Positions 34,612 to 47,092 are shown, numbered from the stretch's first letter. The stretch is DNA of 64,000 nucleotides from Impatiens glandulifera (GCF_907164915.1 NC_061868.1:31090439-31154438); one strand, 5' to 3'. A program made the numbers and translations. Notes: generated from the letters alone by a model not told the origin.

Positions 34612-37600
34612 TTAATTTTCACTGTCTTTCCACCCACCATATTCCTCACCATCAGTTTGGTGTTGTATCTGAGAAAATAGTACACACATTACAAAGCAAA
34701 TCAAAAAATCATCTATCAAATGATAAAAAGACTAGAGAAATTGAAAGTGAATTCCAATTTAAGTTCAAATTCCAATTCCAATATTGCTATAAGACTTTAT
34801 TTGAATGATTTCAAAATCATAGAAAATCCACAAATGCTAAAGAGAAGAAAGAAGTTACCTTTGGGGTAAATCTTATGCCAACTTGAATTTCCCCACAATA
34901 ACTTTGGTCACACGAAACCACACTATACTTACGCGGGTGCATTTCCGCAACACCATTATTTTCCACACCCATCGCCAAAAGGTCTTCCAAGTATACGCTG
35001 CCAGTAGAAAATAAAGAAACAATGAAATCAAGAAAATAAATAAAAATATTAATTGAAAACCATATATGTATGTTCCTTACGTCGCTTGGCCAAGAGCGTC
35101 ATCCGCGGAGAATGTGTCTTTATCCATTACCGTCAGGATGAGCTTGTAGTTATTGTCTCCACCAGGGTACTCCACCCTAAAACTGAATTTTTCATTCCAT
35201 TCTGGATTACTACCTGATCCTGTATCATAATATTAGCAGGGTGTTCTATTTTATCCTTTAAAAAAGAAGTTTATAAATGAAATGGCCTAAATATGTGAAG
35301 TCTTTTTTAATCGAGATTGCTATTCATTTATACTTTTGGAACCCATAAAAACTAGGATTTCAGCACCATGCAACTGTCACTGTTTTCTTTTGCAGATAAG
35401 AATACCACAAAATAATTCAATTTTGAATGGATGTGTAGTTTGTATAAGTTAGAATCATTGAATTTTTTAAAACTTTCTTTTCCCTAGCAAAAGACCAAAA
35501 TGGTAAGCTCATTGCATTATTTAGTCACATTAAACCTGGACATAAAAGAAAACAAATAGAAAATACTAGTGTAAAAATAGCTAATAGCGAAAGAAATTAG
35601 CAAAGATTTTTCTTTTACGTTGCGATTGACTAAATAAAATGTAATTTTAATAATAAAGTGTCGGGAGAAATGACGACGGAAGCTATAGAGACGGTCCAAC
35701 CACTAATTGTATAAAGTATTCTTTGAAATACTTGTCATTTAATACTTTATACAATTATTTTGGGTTAAAAACGGATTTATGTAAAGGATGTATTGCGCTT
35801 AAACCAATAAAAAAAAATATTATCTACTAAAATTGTATATGTTTAATCTTTTATAACTTCAATAAATACAAAATTTAAAAAACCGACAGTGTGGAGATAG
35901 TAAGGAGAAAAGTGCACGAACCTCGTGCAACACTGCTGTTGCGTTCTTGAGTCTTATATTTCATCACCACGTACGGATCTATTCCACCACCTAATTCCAC
36001 CAAAATAGCAAACAAGTTCAAGCATAAATATTTCATCATTGTCACTCTTTTCTAATAAATATCTTTTAATATCGTTACTTTAAAATGTAGAGTTTCTCCA
36101 TTACAAATAATGAAAACAACTTTATACAGTTTTTTAAGTTCGATTTTAACTGAAAGGTTCTGTCCAAATCTACAAATGGAACACCAACAACTTAAACCAA
36201 TGGACCTCGACTCTCGATTATGCAAGAGAAGACCAACAACCAAAATGAGAATTGCCGAATTTGAAGCTGATAACTCTTTTCCAACTCCCTACATGATTCT
36301 TAAACCTCCAAAACCATTTAAATATCAAGACTCGATTAAAGAGCTTGATTGAGGCCTCCAAAACCATTTAAATGTCCATTGATTTCGTAAGAATTCGGAC
36401 TATGTTGGTATGATCCCAATATTTTTTAATCCCTTTTATCAGATTCATCCTCAATTTTTCACCCTTTGAGAAGTCTCAATCTGTTCATCGGTATCTGAAA
36501 ATTGAATGGGAAGGGTTTGTCTGAAATTACCTCTCTATCATTTTAAACTCCAAATTTCTTAATTGGTGTTAGGATTATAAGTTCAAATTTCTTAATTGAA
36601 ACTGTCATTTTATCATTGCTTATTATTTGAATCAGGGCAGGGCAGGGCAGGGCAGGGCAGGGCAAATATGTATGTTTCATAATACTTTTTCTAAAAAGCA
36701 TTTAAAAATAATTTAAAGATTCTCAATCCTATTAAATTAATATAAACATGCTTAGGTTGATTTATCAAAATAAGAATCAATTCATTAAAATAATTCTTAC
36801 TTTATATTTTAAAATATAAATGTAAAAAGATACATTAGTAATTTAAACTAGTAATGGCAAATAATCATATACTTTTCATCAATAAAATTTTCTAAAAAAT
36901 AAATTAGTTATAAAAAAATCTATATCAAACACGCTACTAAAAGTTCTCAAATAATTTAATAAGAAAAGTCAAAGTAATAATAGTTTGTTTTTTATAATTA
37001 CTAAAAAAATTTTTAAATGTTTCAAAATTTACAGGATGTCACTGGTTAAAGGATTTTACAAATATTATAAAATATAAATTTATTTTAATATTTTTAACTG
37101 ACTTATTTCAAAAAAAATATTATAATATAAAATTATTTTAATATTTTATTTGTTAATTTATAAAGATTAAAACATATTATATAGGATTAAAACAAAAGTA
37201 ATTTATTTTTAAAAAATATCAAAATTTTAAAAGTAAAAGTGCTATTACTTTTATTTAATAAGGAAGATACATTGAATTAAATAAAAAAATTTAAGTTATA
37301 AATTAATTTTAAAAAATTAATAATTTTTTTAAAATTTTTGATCAATTTTTTGGGATAGAATCCTCTGCAACCCAAAAGGTGATGTGCCCTATCAAAAGAG
37401 CTAGATGTGATTTATTTATTTTTTTATTCACATTCACAAGGGATCTAAGTCCAATTTTGTTTGTAAAATATAATTAACAAATGAAAAAATAAAATATGTA
37501 CCAAATAATAAAAACTCAAATTAAACATTGGAATCATGATGAGGGGTGGATCTTAATTTGTATAAATTTTGGGTAGATCCATCAAATTGAACACAGATGA

Positions 37601-37874
37601 AATTATTTCTTGATGTGATTCAACAAAAGATAGACAATCATCTTTTGAGAGTTTCAATTCTTCAAACAAATGGTGAATAAAAATAACATATTTAAGGTAA
37701 AGGATCTAAAGGTTCTTTAATGGTGAAAGAGATAGATAGATAGATACATGTATAATGAATGGTCTAATCAAAGAAGAAAACAAGGAGAGAAAGAGAGAGA
37801 TTCATACCAAAAATTTCATTGTTCTTCAAACCCTTTGCATTCACCAGAAGCACCTCCATTATGCCGATCGCCAT
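34612..37874 (-). CDS. Small single-C2-domain protein (5 exons)
   Basis: Coding exons on the minus strand are 37874-37808, 35990-35922, 35219-35081, 34997-34859 and 34668-34612. All introns are GT-AG and the spliced CDS is 471 nt (156 residues). The protein is nearly all one C2 domain (about residues 4-136): MEVLLVNAKGL (6-16), GGIDPYVVMKYK (24-35), NPEWNEKFSF (50-59), LTVMDKD (74-80), ADDALGQA (84-91) and GEIQVGIRF (127-135). Ca2+-loop acids are D27, D78, D80 and D85/D86; the usual first-loop Asp is replaced by E20. The tail ends EEYGGWKDSEN. Size and order fit the plant family of elicitor-responsive protein 3 / 16-kDa phloem-protein-like C2 proteins, which bind phospholipid in a Ca2+-dependent way; the specific role is not predictable. 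The last exon of 18 codons was chosen because it splices in frame and supplies the family's GGWK tail. Intron 1 is 1.8 kb. Confidence 0.88.
36635..36664 (+). repeat. (GGGCA)6 microsatellite in intron 1 of the C2 gene
   Basis: Six perfect GGGCA units give six GGG runs with two-base spacers, a sequence able to form a G-quadruplex on the plus strand, which is the template strand of the C2 gene. It stands out in very AT-rich surroundings. Confidence 0.9.
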
Positions 37875-37912
37875 CTCGCGTTTCACAGACAGCCTTCTGA
37901 AATCGCGGTCTA

Positions 37913-37941
37913 TGGAGAGAGAGATATAGAGAGAGAAGAAG
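37913..37941 (-). promoter_or_regulatory. CT-rich leader upstream of the C2 start codon
   Basis: The plus strand is GAGAGAGAGATATAGAGAGAG, so the transcript would carry a CT repeat about 40-70 bases before the ATG. CT-rich stretches are common in plant 5' leaders. A similar AGAGAG run at 37785-37800 lies inside intron 1. Confidence 0.4.
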
Positions 37942-38064
37942 AAGTTGTCAATAGATAGATTTAAACTAGCTCAAGTGGCATTTTATTGTTAAAACTAAAG
38001 CAAACGTGTTGTACTAAGACAAAGACGGTCATAAATATACACCTAATAGTCCCAACCAACTAGA

Positions 38065-38156
38065 GGCCTGTTTGATTCACCTATATTTTTCAAAGATTTA
38101 TTGGCTCATTTACAATAGCAACTTATTCTTGGAAAATAAATGAATCAAACAAGCAC
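38065..38156. mobile_element. Short MITE-like inverted repeat
   Basis: GGCCTGTTTGATTCA on the left and TGAATCAAACAAGC on the right form inverted ends about 92 bp apart. The ends resemble the Harbinger-like MITEs elsewhere in the window (GGCCTTGTTTG type). No clear target duplication. Confidence 0.4.
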
Positions 38157-38679
38157 AAAGATTGTAAGTTGAAAAGTTCAAAGAGTTTGGGCTTTTTTTA
38201 TTGGAATGAATACCATCACGATCTTGCTCATTTTGAGCTGTTTTTGGTTATTTAAATAAACATTCATTTATTTTTAAAATGTTGAATGATTTTATTAATT
38301 TTTTGTTTTTTTTATAAAAAGATTTAAATATATAAAAGAATAATATTTTGTTTAATAAATTAAGTAATATAATTAATAAAAGAGTAAAAATAATACTTGA
38401 TTATAATTAAAAATAAATAAATTTAAACCAAACCAAAAGTATGTGAATACAGTTTGGGATTATTTATCAAAGATTTATTTAAATAAATTATTTAATGTTT
38501 GAGAAGTAATTTTAAGAAAGATGATTTATTTTATTAAGATAATTTAAAGGGTAGTAAAACCTGTATAAATTAATAATCTCGATAAAATTAATAATTTGTT
38601 CAGTCCCAAACTTGGGACCAGTACAAAATTGGATCTCAATCGATAAAATAATAAGATAATAATTTTTTTAAAATCATAT

Positions 38680-39125
38680 CACTAGTGAAAAAGGATTCTA
38701 TGGAGACCATTTCCACTCATTGGTTTAAACACCAATCGATATTATGAAGATAATAACGATTGATTTGAAAACCAATCGTTATTACCTTCATAATACTGAT
38801 GACGTTTAAACCAACCGGTGAAAGACCATATAGAACACCGATTGGTTTAAAAACTAATCGATATACTCCTAATAAAACCCTGCGAAAAACTGGCGCGTTT
38901 ATGAAGCATTGGTACCGATTGGTTTCTTTACCAATCGGTGAAACCCCTTTAATACTGATTGGTTGTATTTTCAATCGGTGGTACCTTAAGTTATAATACT
39001 GATTGGTTGCATTTCTAATAAGTGGTACATTAAGCTATAATACCGATTGGTTGCATTATCAATCGGTGGTACCTTAAGCTATAGTACCGATTGGTATTTC
39101 TATCAATCGGTATTTCCTATAAAAT
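38680..39125. repeat. Left subterminal ACCGATTGGTT repeats of the CACTA element
   Basis: About ten copies of the motif ACCGATTGGTT or its reverse AACCAATCGGT lie in about 420 bp, mostly as inverted pairs that can form hairpins, for example ACCGATTGGT-ATTTCT-ATCAATCGGT near 39085. Subterminal repeats of this kind are transposase-binding sites in En/Spm. Confidence 0.85.
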
Positions 39126-40084
39126 ACACAAAACAACACTAGAGCTTTCCCTACTCCCAAGATTCGATTTCTTCTTTTCCTCTCTTCATTCCGCCTGCGC
39201 ACTAACGTCCCGAGAGTTTCCGTCGTTCAAGATCCAGCATCCAAGATTCTGATCAATAAGATCTTCCTCCTTCCCTAGATCCATTTCCTTCTTCTTCATT
39301 TAGATCCGTCCAAGATTCATCTTCTGCACATCTTCGTTTAGGTCTTTTCTACAGATTGTCGCCCTCCGCCATCTCCTGCACATCTTTGCCTCAAGTCTCA
39401 AAGTAAAATCTTCTTTGCCGCAAATTGATATATACATATATATATATAGGTTTATGTTTATGTTTAATTAGATTTTGATATGCTTTTAGGTTTTTGATCT
39501 GAAATAGCTTTAATTAAACTAGACTATGATGAGCTACATGATCAATGCAATATATAGTTTGCTTATATTCCTAATTTCATGACTTAGATGTAATAGATGT
39601 TCATTTCCAATTTAATGGGATGAGTTTTGATTATAGAATTTCATGAATTATTGTGTAATATTTTATGATTTATTGTGTAAAATTGGTTGACTTATAATTT
39701 AATTACTTATTGTGTAAACTTGATTGAAGTTAATCTAGATGAATTGAAAATCATTTTATAAATGAACTTAAGTGTGCAAACTTCTTTTCTATTCATGAAA
39801 TGAGTTTCAATGTTGTCAAGTTATAGTTCAACATAAATGTTGCTTAATAGTAGATGATTTATTTTGTTCATTCTATGTATTTTTGGTTACGTGGTTGTTT
39901 AAGGGTTTTAATTAGGAGATAAATATTTTGAATCCTTGATTGAAGTGGGAGGAGTGCTAGATTGAGAAGTTGTTGAAGACGCTTTCTTCCTCGCACGACT
40001 TGAGTTCTTCTTCTTCATTTTGGACCGGAGTTGTTCTTCGAATTCAGGTATTTAAACAAAAATTCTTAGGTCATAGTTAAAATT

Positions 40085-40440
40085 GCTAAAATATTATGTT
40101 ATGATATTGATTTAGGTTATGGTATTTGATTTAGGTTATGATATTGATTTAGGTTTCGACATGATTTAGGTTATGATATTACTTTTTTTTATAAATATGG
40201 TTTTTTGATAGATATTGATTTAGGTTTTGACATTGATTTATGTTATGATATGACTTTTTGATAGATATGACTTTTTGATAGATATTGAATAGGTTTTGAC
40301 ATTGATTTAAGTTATGATATGCCTTTTTGATATATATGAATTTTTGATAGATATTGATTTAGGTTTTGACATTGATTTAGGTTATGATATAGATTTTTGA
40401 TAGATATGACTTTTTAAAATATATTTAGGTTTAGATATAG
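40085..40440. repeat. Tandem GATATTGATTTAGGTTATGATAT minisatellite
   Basis: A degenerate array alternates 'GATATTGATTTAGGTT', '(A/T)TGATATGACTTTTTGATA' and 'TTTTGACATTGATTTAGG'. It lies just before the first recognisable transposase codons, in what is probably an intron or leader of the CACTA gene. Confidence 0.75.
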
Positions 40441-43400
40441 ATATCCCTGATAAAATAAGGAAAAAGTATACGGAAAAAGATCGATATCTTCCGGAATACA
40501 TTCAAGGAGTCGATTATTTTCTTAGTTTCACTATGAGTTTTGGCCGAGTTACCAATATTGCATGTCCATGCATTAAATGTGGTAATAGAGAATATTTTGA
40601 AAAACAAGGCATAGGAAAACATTTGATTTTGTATGAAATAAGGAAGAACTATACATTTTAGAATTGTAATGGAGAAAAACGACGACACAATGATAGTATT
40701 GCTATACAGATTGATAGTAGTACTAATGTACAAACTGAAGAAGATAATTTGAGACAACTTCATACTGATGTTACAGTGGATATGAACTCGAATCGCAATG
40801 ATTTTAATGGGAATGTTTGTATGAGAAATATCATAAACGATTTCTATCCACGTGGTGTTGGTGCATCAAATGCGGGTCTTATGGGGAATATTGATTCGAA
40901 TGATGATGAGACAAATGAGGATGCTAAAAAATTCTATAGACTCTTAAATGAATGTAATAAAGCGTTATATGAAGGCTCTGGAATTTCAAAGACATCAACA
41001 TTATTAAAATTACTCCACCTCAAGAATATTGAGCAATTTCTAAAGTCTTTATTTAACATGTTGTTAATATTGTTAAAGAAAGAAATATATTACCGGTGAA
41101 TTTCAATCTTCTCGATTCATATTATCATTCTAAGAAGTTTCTTACAAATGTTGGTCTTTCTTATGAAAAGATAGATACCTGTAAAAATAGTTGTATACTA
41201 TATCAAAAAGATGATAAGACTTTGAATTATTGTAAAGTGTGTGGAATTTCTCGATGGAAAAGTGAAAAATCGAGTGGAAAAATTACCCTCAATAAGGTGC
41301 TACATTACTTACCACTAACACCGAGATTGTAAAGATTATATATGTGTTCTAAAACTTCTCCTTTAATGACATGTCACAAAGTACAATGATTGATGATGAA
41401 GTTTTACGACATCTCGCTAATTCTTTGGCATGGAAATCATTCGATGAAGATTATCCTGATTTTGTAGTTGAGCCTCGTAATGTAAGACTTGGTCTCGCAA
41501 GTGATGGATTTCAACTGTTTGCAAATGGAAAGACATCGTATAACATTTGGCCTGCGATCCTCATTTTTTTATAACCTTCCTCTGATACTTTGCATGAACT
41601 CTTCTAATTTTATACTATCCATGTTAATTCTGGATCTAGAGAGTCCAAGCAATGCAATTGATGTATTTTTACAGCCGTTAATTGATGAATTAAGTGAGTT
41701 ATGGAGTACCGGAGTAGTAACTTATGACGTCAGAACTTTAAATTGCGTGCTAGTTTAATATGGACAATAAACGACTTTTTTTATTATGCAAACTTGTTTG
41801 GATGGAATTCAAAGGAAAAAATAGCATGCCTATCTTGTAATAAGAACACTTGCTCAATGATATTTACAAATGGTAAGAAAGAGTGTTATATTTGTCATCA
41901 ACGATTTCTCCCACCCATTCATAAATTTTGTAGACAAAAGGAATTGTTCGATGACACTATCGAATCGATAAGTGCACCTCAATTATTATCGGGACGTGAG
42001 ATTCTTAGACAAGTACGCGATTTGAAAGGTAGAGTTCTCACTCGAGATTCCACTAAAAGGAAAATGTGAATTACCTTATTAGGAAGATTTATTGTTGAGA
42101 CATAATTTAGACGTGATGCATATTGAAAAAAATATATGTGATAGTGTTCTTGGAACCATTATGGATCTAAAAGGAAAGACCAAAGATAATTTAAAAGCAC
42201 GTCAAGATTTGGAGCTCATGAATATACGTCATCATTTACATGTAGTTGATGTGAGGGGTGTTCTTCAATATCCAATCAGTCCTTATGCATTGCCTCATGA
42301 AAAAAATTGAAGTTGTGTCATTTTTTAAGAGACTTAAAAATGCTAAAAAGGCTTTGCTTGAACATTGGAGGGTGTATAAATGTCAAAGATTTAAAGATTT
42401 CCGGATTAAAAAGTCATGATTGCCATATTTTACTAGAGTATCTTATTCCGCTTACGACACGTGATTTATTTGAGGATGAGGAATATGAAGCTCTTGTTGG
42501 CCTTTCAAAGTTCTTTCAAATGTTGTGTTCTAAATCACTATTGAAAGCCAACTTGGAGAAACTTCATAATGATATTGTTGTAACACATTGCAAGTTAGAA
42601 AAAATATTTATGCCCATATTTTTTGATATTATGATACATTTGTCTGTTCATTTAGTAATGGAGGTTTTGATTGGAGGGCTGGTTCAATATAGATAGATGT
42701 ATCTGATAGAACAATATATGAGAACTTTGAAAGGATATGTTCGAAATAAATGTCATCCTAAAGCATCAATTAGTGAGAGTTATCTGGTAAATGAAAGTAT
42801 CAACTTATGTATTACGTATTTTAAAGATTCATCAGTGCACATGTCACCCCAACCACCGAGTTCTCTTGCCATATTTTCATTTGTTGAGAAATTAACATCA
42901 GGGAGAACATACATTTACGAATCAGATGATCGAGAATTGGCTCATTCATATGTATTAAAAAAATGGGAAGAAGTAGAGCTATTTTATCGATATGAATGTT
43001 CTCAATTTGAATATGTAGCAAGTATATCCAATAATTCTTAGGTGGTCGATGCGATAAAGAATATAACAAATGGTTTAAAAATAGAGTGAGTTAACTATTG
43101 TGAAATTTTTTGACAATTTTCTTAAGACGGTTCTAAATATCATTATCTGTAAATTTTAAAGGTTCAACAATTTTTTGACGAAAGAGAAAAAAGTATAGAC
43201 CTACAAATGTTAGGAACTAGTCTCACACAATATGCATCAACTTTTATTTGGTGTAAAGTAAATGGATAAATTCACTACTAGAAGATATGACCGTGGATTG
43301 AAGACTCTATATAGTGGAATACTCGTGATTTGTTATCATTGCACGGAAACACGAAATTATTATGGTGTGCTTACAAATATATTTGAAATGCAATACCTTA

Positions 43401-43600
43401 GTGGTAAACGAATTGTCGTATTTAAGTACATTTGGTATGATGTGCATTCTGGATCTACAAGACTTCAAATTGAAAAATACGGATTTGTTAGCCTAAATTG
43501 TAAATGAAAGTCTCAATATCAAAATGAACCGTTTTATATTGGCAACCAAACAAAACAAGTATTTTATGCAAAGACATCGGTAATAAACATGGTTGGGATA
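40431..43600 (+). pseudogene. CACTA transposase (TNP2-like), frameshifted
   Basis: Reading through breaks, the domains appear in family order. First is a transposase-associated domain with a CPCIKCGNR zinc-binding motif (40431-40660). The transposase proper follows: 'DAKKFYRLLNECNKALYEG' (about 40920), 'LDSYYHSKKF ... CKVCGISRWK' (41106-41270), 'HYLPLTPRL', 'SLAWKSFDEDYPDF', 'VRLGLASDGFQLF' (about 41480-41520), 'NAIDVFLQPLIDEL' and 'WTINDF'. Then come a DUF4218-type segment (about 42430-42990, 'YMRTLKGYVRNKCHP') and a DUF4216-type segment (43262-43505, 'NYYGVLTNIFEMQYLSGKR'). Breaks include a stop at about 40661, stops or frame changes near 41098, 41330, 41572 and 41756, and others at 42067, 42308 and 42694. 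Some may be introns, but most join directly without splice sites, so the gene is dead. Confidence 0.85.
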
Positions 43601-43689
43601 TTGTAACAAAGATAAATCCTAAACAATCAAATGTATGATATTACTATTGTTCAGTATTATTCAAATGTTAATGTTTAAATATTTCTTTC

Positions 43690-45255
43690 AGGTATAAATG
43701 GCACCTTCTAAGAGCTTTCATCTAGGATATTTACAGTCACAACTCAATTTTCTTCTGAAAAAAATAGAAATACGGGTGACTCTTCATCGCATACTCTAGT
43801 AAAAGATCTTCTTGAGGATGTGCAAAATCTTGCTGAGCCCACACCATCTACTAATGAGGATGTGCAAAATCTTGTTGAGCCCAAACCATCCACTAATGAA
43901 GGTAATACATAGTTTTTCAGCTCCCAAAGAAGGTGAGGAAGTAACAAAAACTTTGAATTGGTCAAATTGACGACTGATGGAGAAAGGGTGTGGGTCACAT
44001 TTGACCCAATTGAAATGAAGTTGTGCTGCAAAATAGGGGCTTATGGTGTCGGCATTTGGGAGGCACTATTCAAGAGAATAATATTATTTCACATTGCACG
44101 ATCCATTGGCGCCACCTCACCCCCACCACCTTAGATAATTTGTGGCAGTCCGTCATTGTAAGTTAATTGTTTTTAATATACATTTCTGTTTGAAATTAAC
44201 CATTTGTTTCTTCTATTTCGTTTTATTTTAGGATAAATTTGATTCAGATGATATTGAGAGTTATCGAGACGAAGCCTTGAAACATGAAGACGAGGTGGGA
44301 GGATTATATGTATGAAATAAATGCTAACAAGATAAGGAAGCACGATGGAAATGTGGAAACAATCAGGACGGATAAGCCTAATGAAATGACCCAACAAGAT
44401 TGGGAGTGCCGACTTGAAAATATTATTTTACCGATAAATTTCAGGTTTATTCTTTCAAATTTTGTACTTAATATAACATTTTGAATCTAACATTATATAT
44501 ATATATTAATTGCATAAACGAAGAAAACAAAAAAAATCAAAATATGCACATTGGTCTAGTAGCAAATCATTTACACAGTTGCAGTAAAAAAGGTAAGACT
44601 TATTTTTAAACTTTGCTTTCAAATAAATTAAAATTGAACTTTACAATATTAGAAAGTGCAAGAAGATCAACTCCAAGCTATGAAGATTTCTTTTTGGCGA
44701 CTAGGACCAAAAGAGTTAAAACTATTGATCCACACGTACAGGAGAAAGTGGCAAGTATAAAATATGTTTACTTTATATTTTATCCATTAATGGCATTAAA
44801 ACTAAGACATATGCGAGTTAAATGTCCCGACATTTCTAATATCGATTTAGTTGAAGGAGTTTGTGGTCCTCAAGACAAGAGAACATTATTGGGATGAGAT
44901 CAATTTTAGCTTTCCAAGTTCAAGGGCCAGCACAGTCCATAAAATAACTACGTCAGGACAATGTGACAATGCAAAAAAGACTAGATGATATTGAATGGAC
45001 GATGAGGGCCAAGAGGGCCAAGATGGAAAATAGGTTGAGGGTTGATATGGAAAAGAAGATGAGGGTGGAGAGAGACGAAATTATGCATCTTATATCATAG
45101 TTTATGTTTGTTGGTGCATCAATAGATCCTACATTGTTTGCACAATTTACTAATATTGGCGGTCAATCATCAGGTCAAGGGTCATCCACAACAATTTCAC
45201 CCATGCAGCTACAACAACAAGACGATGATGATTCTAGGGAAGACGCAAATTAAAT
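43690..45255 (+). pseudogene. Second CACTA gene, Transposase_24-like, broken
   Basis: Pieces in order: 'TTDGERVWVTFDPIEMK' region with 'GAYGVGIWEALFKR' (about 43970-44080), 'DKFDSDDIESYRDEALKHEDE' (about 44235), 'MTQQDWECR' (about 44386), and 'SYEDFFLATRTKRVKTIDP' (about 44673-44730), which matches the 'AEVFIATRTKK' block of plant Transposase_24 proteins. A predicted coiled coil (about 44965-45090, 'MRAKRAKMEN', 'MEKKMRVERDE') and a Gln-rich end follow. In En/Spm a second protein binds the subterminal repeats; this one has a similar place but no proven equivalence. Stops and frame changes break it; intron-like gaps are present. Confidence 0.6.
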
Positions 45256-45497
45256 AAGAACTTTTGTTATAATTTTGGTTCAATTTCAAATGTTGGTGTA
45301 GTACTTTAATTATGTGTTTGTTTAAGAACTTCTTTTGTATGATTTTGGTTCATGTTGGTGTAATACTTTGATTATGTGTTTATTTAAGAACATTGGTTAT
45401 GATTTTGGTTCAATTTAGGGTTTGATTTATGGTATTGTAATTTTCAATTTTATATTAGGTATTGCAATATTATTTAAATTTATATTTTTAATTATAT

Positions 45498-45834
45498 AGG
45501 TACTCCACCAATCGGTACAGCCTTATGGAGAAGCATCGATTGGTTGATTGACCAATCGGTATAGGCTGTGTGGAATCATCGATTGCTCATTCAATTAATC
45601 GGTGATTTTCTATAAGGTTGTACCGATTAGTCACTCCACCAATCGGTACAACCTTATGGAGAAGCACCGATTGGTTATTAATCAATCGGCGTTACCTAAT
45701 AAAGTAACACCGAGAGAGCTTCTATCGATTGAGATTGATTAGAATAAAACCAATCGGTATTGGCTTATACCGATAGGTAAACAAGTTAGTATCGATTTAT
45801 TTACCGATCGGTATAGAGCCTTTTTTTACTAGTG
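45498..45834. repeat. Right subterminal repeats of the CACTA element
   Basis: About ten copies of ACCAATCGGT / ACCGATTGGT, again as inverted pairs (for example 'CACTCCACCAATCGGTACAA' flanked by CCGATTAGT), run up to the terminal inverted repeat. The motif is the same as in the left end. Confidence 0.85.
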
Positions 45835-45916
45835 TATTAATCCCATCGAAACTATAAATTAATAATAACTAAAAGATTTCAAATTCTAAGATTGTCTACT
45901 AAAAAATAATTTATAG

Positions 45917-46352
45917 TCACTTTTTTTTTTTGATAAACTCCAAATCTATATTGAGTTCATCTTTAAATCTCCTCATTGCACTTAAGAGTTGGGGCATTAT
46001 CTTATTGATCATCCTCAACTTCTCCATCAACCGGATTTTGAATGGTATCCTCCATAATTTCTTCAATGCTTTGAATCTCGTAACATTTATTATTTTCACC
46101 ATAATAATCTATCAAGTGATTCATATCCATTTTGTGCCAATAATGCATACTCGTAATCAAGTTCTCAAGCTCACGAATATCTTCTCCAGAATTTACATCG
46201 TTTAAATTACTTGAACTAGTTGGATTCGCAAAACGAATTTTGCAATGTCGAAAGATATTTGTTATGGCCTCTTGTTGCATATTTCTCCCAACTGAGACGA
46301 CCAAATTGATAGCATCTAAAACATTAATCTTTTCCGGAGAAGAAATGTCCAA
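45917..46352 (-). pseudogene. Pogo/Tigger-like transposase C-terminal fragment
   Basis: The minus strand from 46352 reads 'KINVLDAINLVVSVGRN', 'TNIFRHCKIRF', a linker rich in Asp/Asn and 'YEIQSIEEIMEDTIQN'. After a frame change it gives 'MPQLLSAMRRFKDELNIDLE' (about 46010-45930). This is the order at the C-terminus of plant pogo-like (Lemi1-type) transposases. The N-terminal DNA-binding and catalytic domains are absent. It belongs to the remnant that the CACTA element entered; the insertion point lies just downstream of this coding end. Confidence 0.7.
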
Positions 46353-46719
46353 CTCATATTACCAAATTGATAGCATTTAATGTACTATGATTGGTACCAT
46401 GTACCAACTTTTTGATATCATAAACTAACATTTTAGTTATTAAAAAATAATGAACTTGACAAATTCAATTAATTTGTGAATTTATCAATTATTTTGTGAA
46501 TTTACATTCATAGAACGTGCCTTGGAAATTATTTTTTTAAATATTTTTCATCTCTAACTAATATACATGGTAACTAGTACATGAAAATTTAAAAGTCATA
46601 CGTAAACCTCTTTAAATTAATAAATTGTTAATTTATATCGCTAAATTAGTAAAATATCTTGGTCCAAACATTATTAATTTATAGAGATTTTATTGTATAA
46701 TGATAAAATAATTATTATT

Positions 46720-47092
46720 TTTTGTAAATATAGGATATTTTAGTCCTTATTTAATGAATTGAGTGATGTGATTGATGAAAGTGTGAGTGAAGTGTTCTTT
46801 AATTATGGTTGAAATTCTTTTATAAAAAAAAGTGTTCTCTTTGGGTTTTTTAAAAAACCCAATCAAAATCAATTTCCAATCAATCACTTCTCAACAATCA
46901 TATCACTTATTTTATTAACCAAAATACTAAATTATCCTCTATTTTAAATTATTATTATTTATTTTATTTATATATCAATATCCTTTAAGTTTTTTTTACC
47001 AAAAATAATTATTACATCTTTAAAATCATCATCAATCATTATTTTTTTCATTCTCTAGGTTTTTAAAAAATAGCAATCCAAACAAGGCCTTA
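46720..47092. mobile_element. Harbinger-like MITE copies, head to head
   Basis: 46850-47092 ends 'AATCCAAACAAGGCC' followed by TTA and is similar, in reverse, to the MITE at 51982-52246 ('AATCAATCACTTCTCAACAATCATATCACTT'). The adjoining 46720-46835 ('TTTAGTCCTTATTTAATGAA', 'GTGATGTGATTGATGAAAG') is a partial copy in the other orientation. Left end not defined. Confidence 0.55.

Larger units (their letters stand above)
38680..45834. mobile_element. CACTA (En/Spm-like) transposon, 7155 bp, TAT target duplication
   Basis: It starts CACTAGTGAAAAAGGATTCT and ends AGAGCCTTTTTTTACTAGTG, near-perfect inverted repeats beginning with CACTA. The flanks are TAT at 38677-38679 and TAT at 45835-45837, the 3-bp duplication typical of the superfamily. 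Between the ends are subterminal ACCGATTGGT repeats, a TNP2-type transposase gene and a second, Transposase_24-like gene, both on the plus strand and both broken. So the structure is complete but coding capacity is lost. Confidence 0.93.
38552..46697. mobile_element. Pogo/Emigrant-like transposon remnant, split by a CACTA element
   Basis: The left end TAGTAAAACCTGTATAAAT (38552) and the right end, read on the minus strand, TACAATAAAATCTCTATAAA (46697) are inverted repeats. Both continue into ATTAATAAT and a TTTGGxCC/GTCCCAA phrase. They resemble the ends of Emigrant/Lemi1-type pogo elements and are bounded by TA. The right part encodes a transposase tail on the minus strand. Without the 7155-bp CACTA insertion the remnant is about 1 kb, so it is internally deleted. 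Confidence 0.7.

Noticed and set aside
38717..38996. ORFs on both strands at the left end of the CACTA element
   Set aside because: They are translations of the palindromic ACCGATTGGT subterminal repeats, so both strands stay open by repetition and not by coding.
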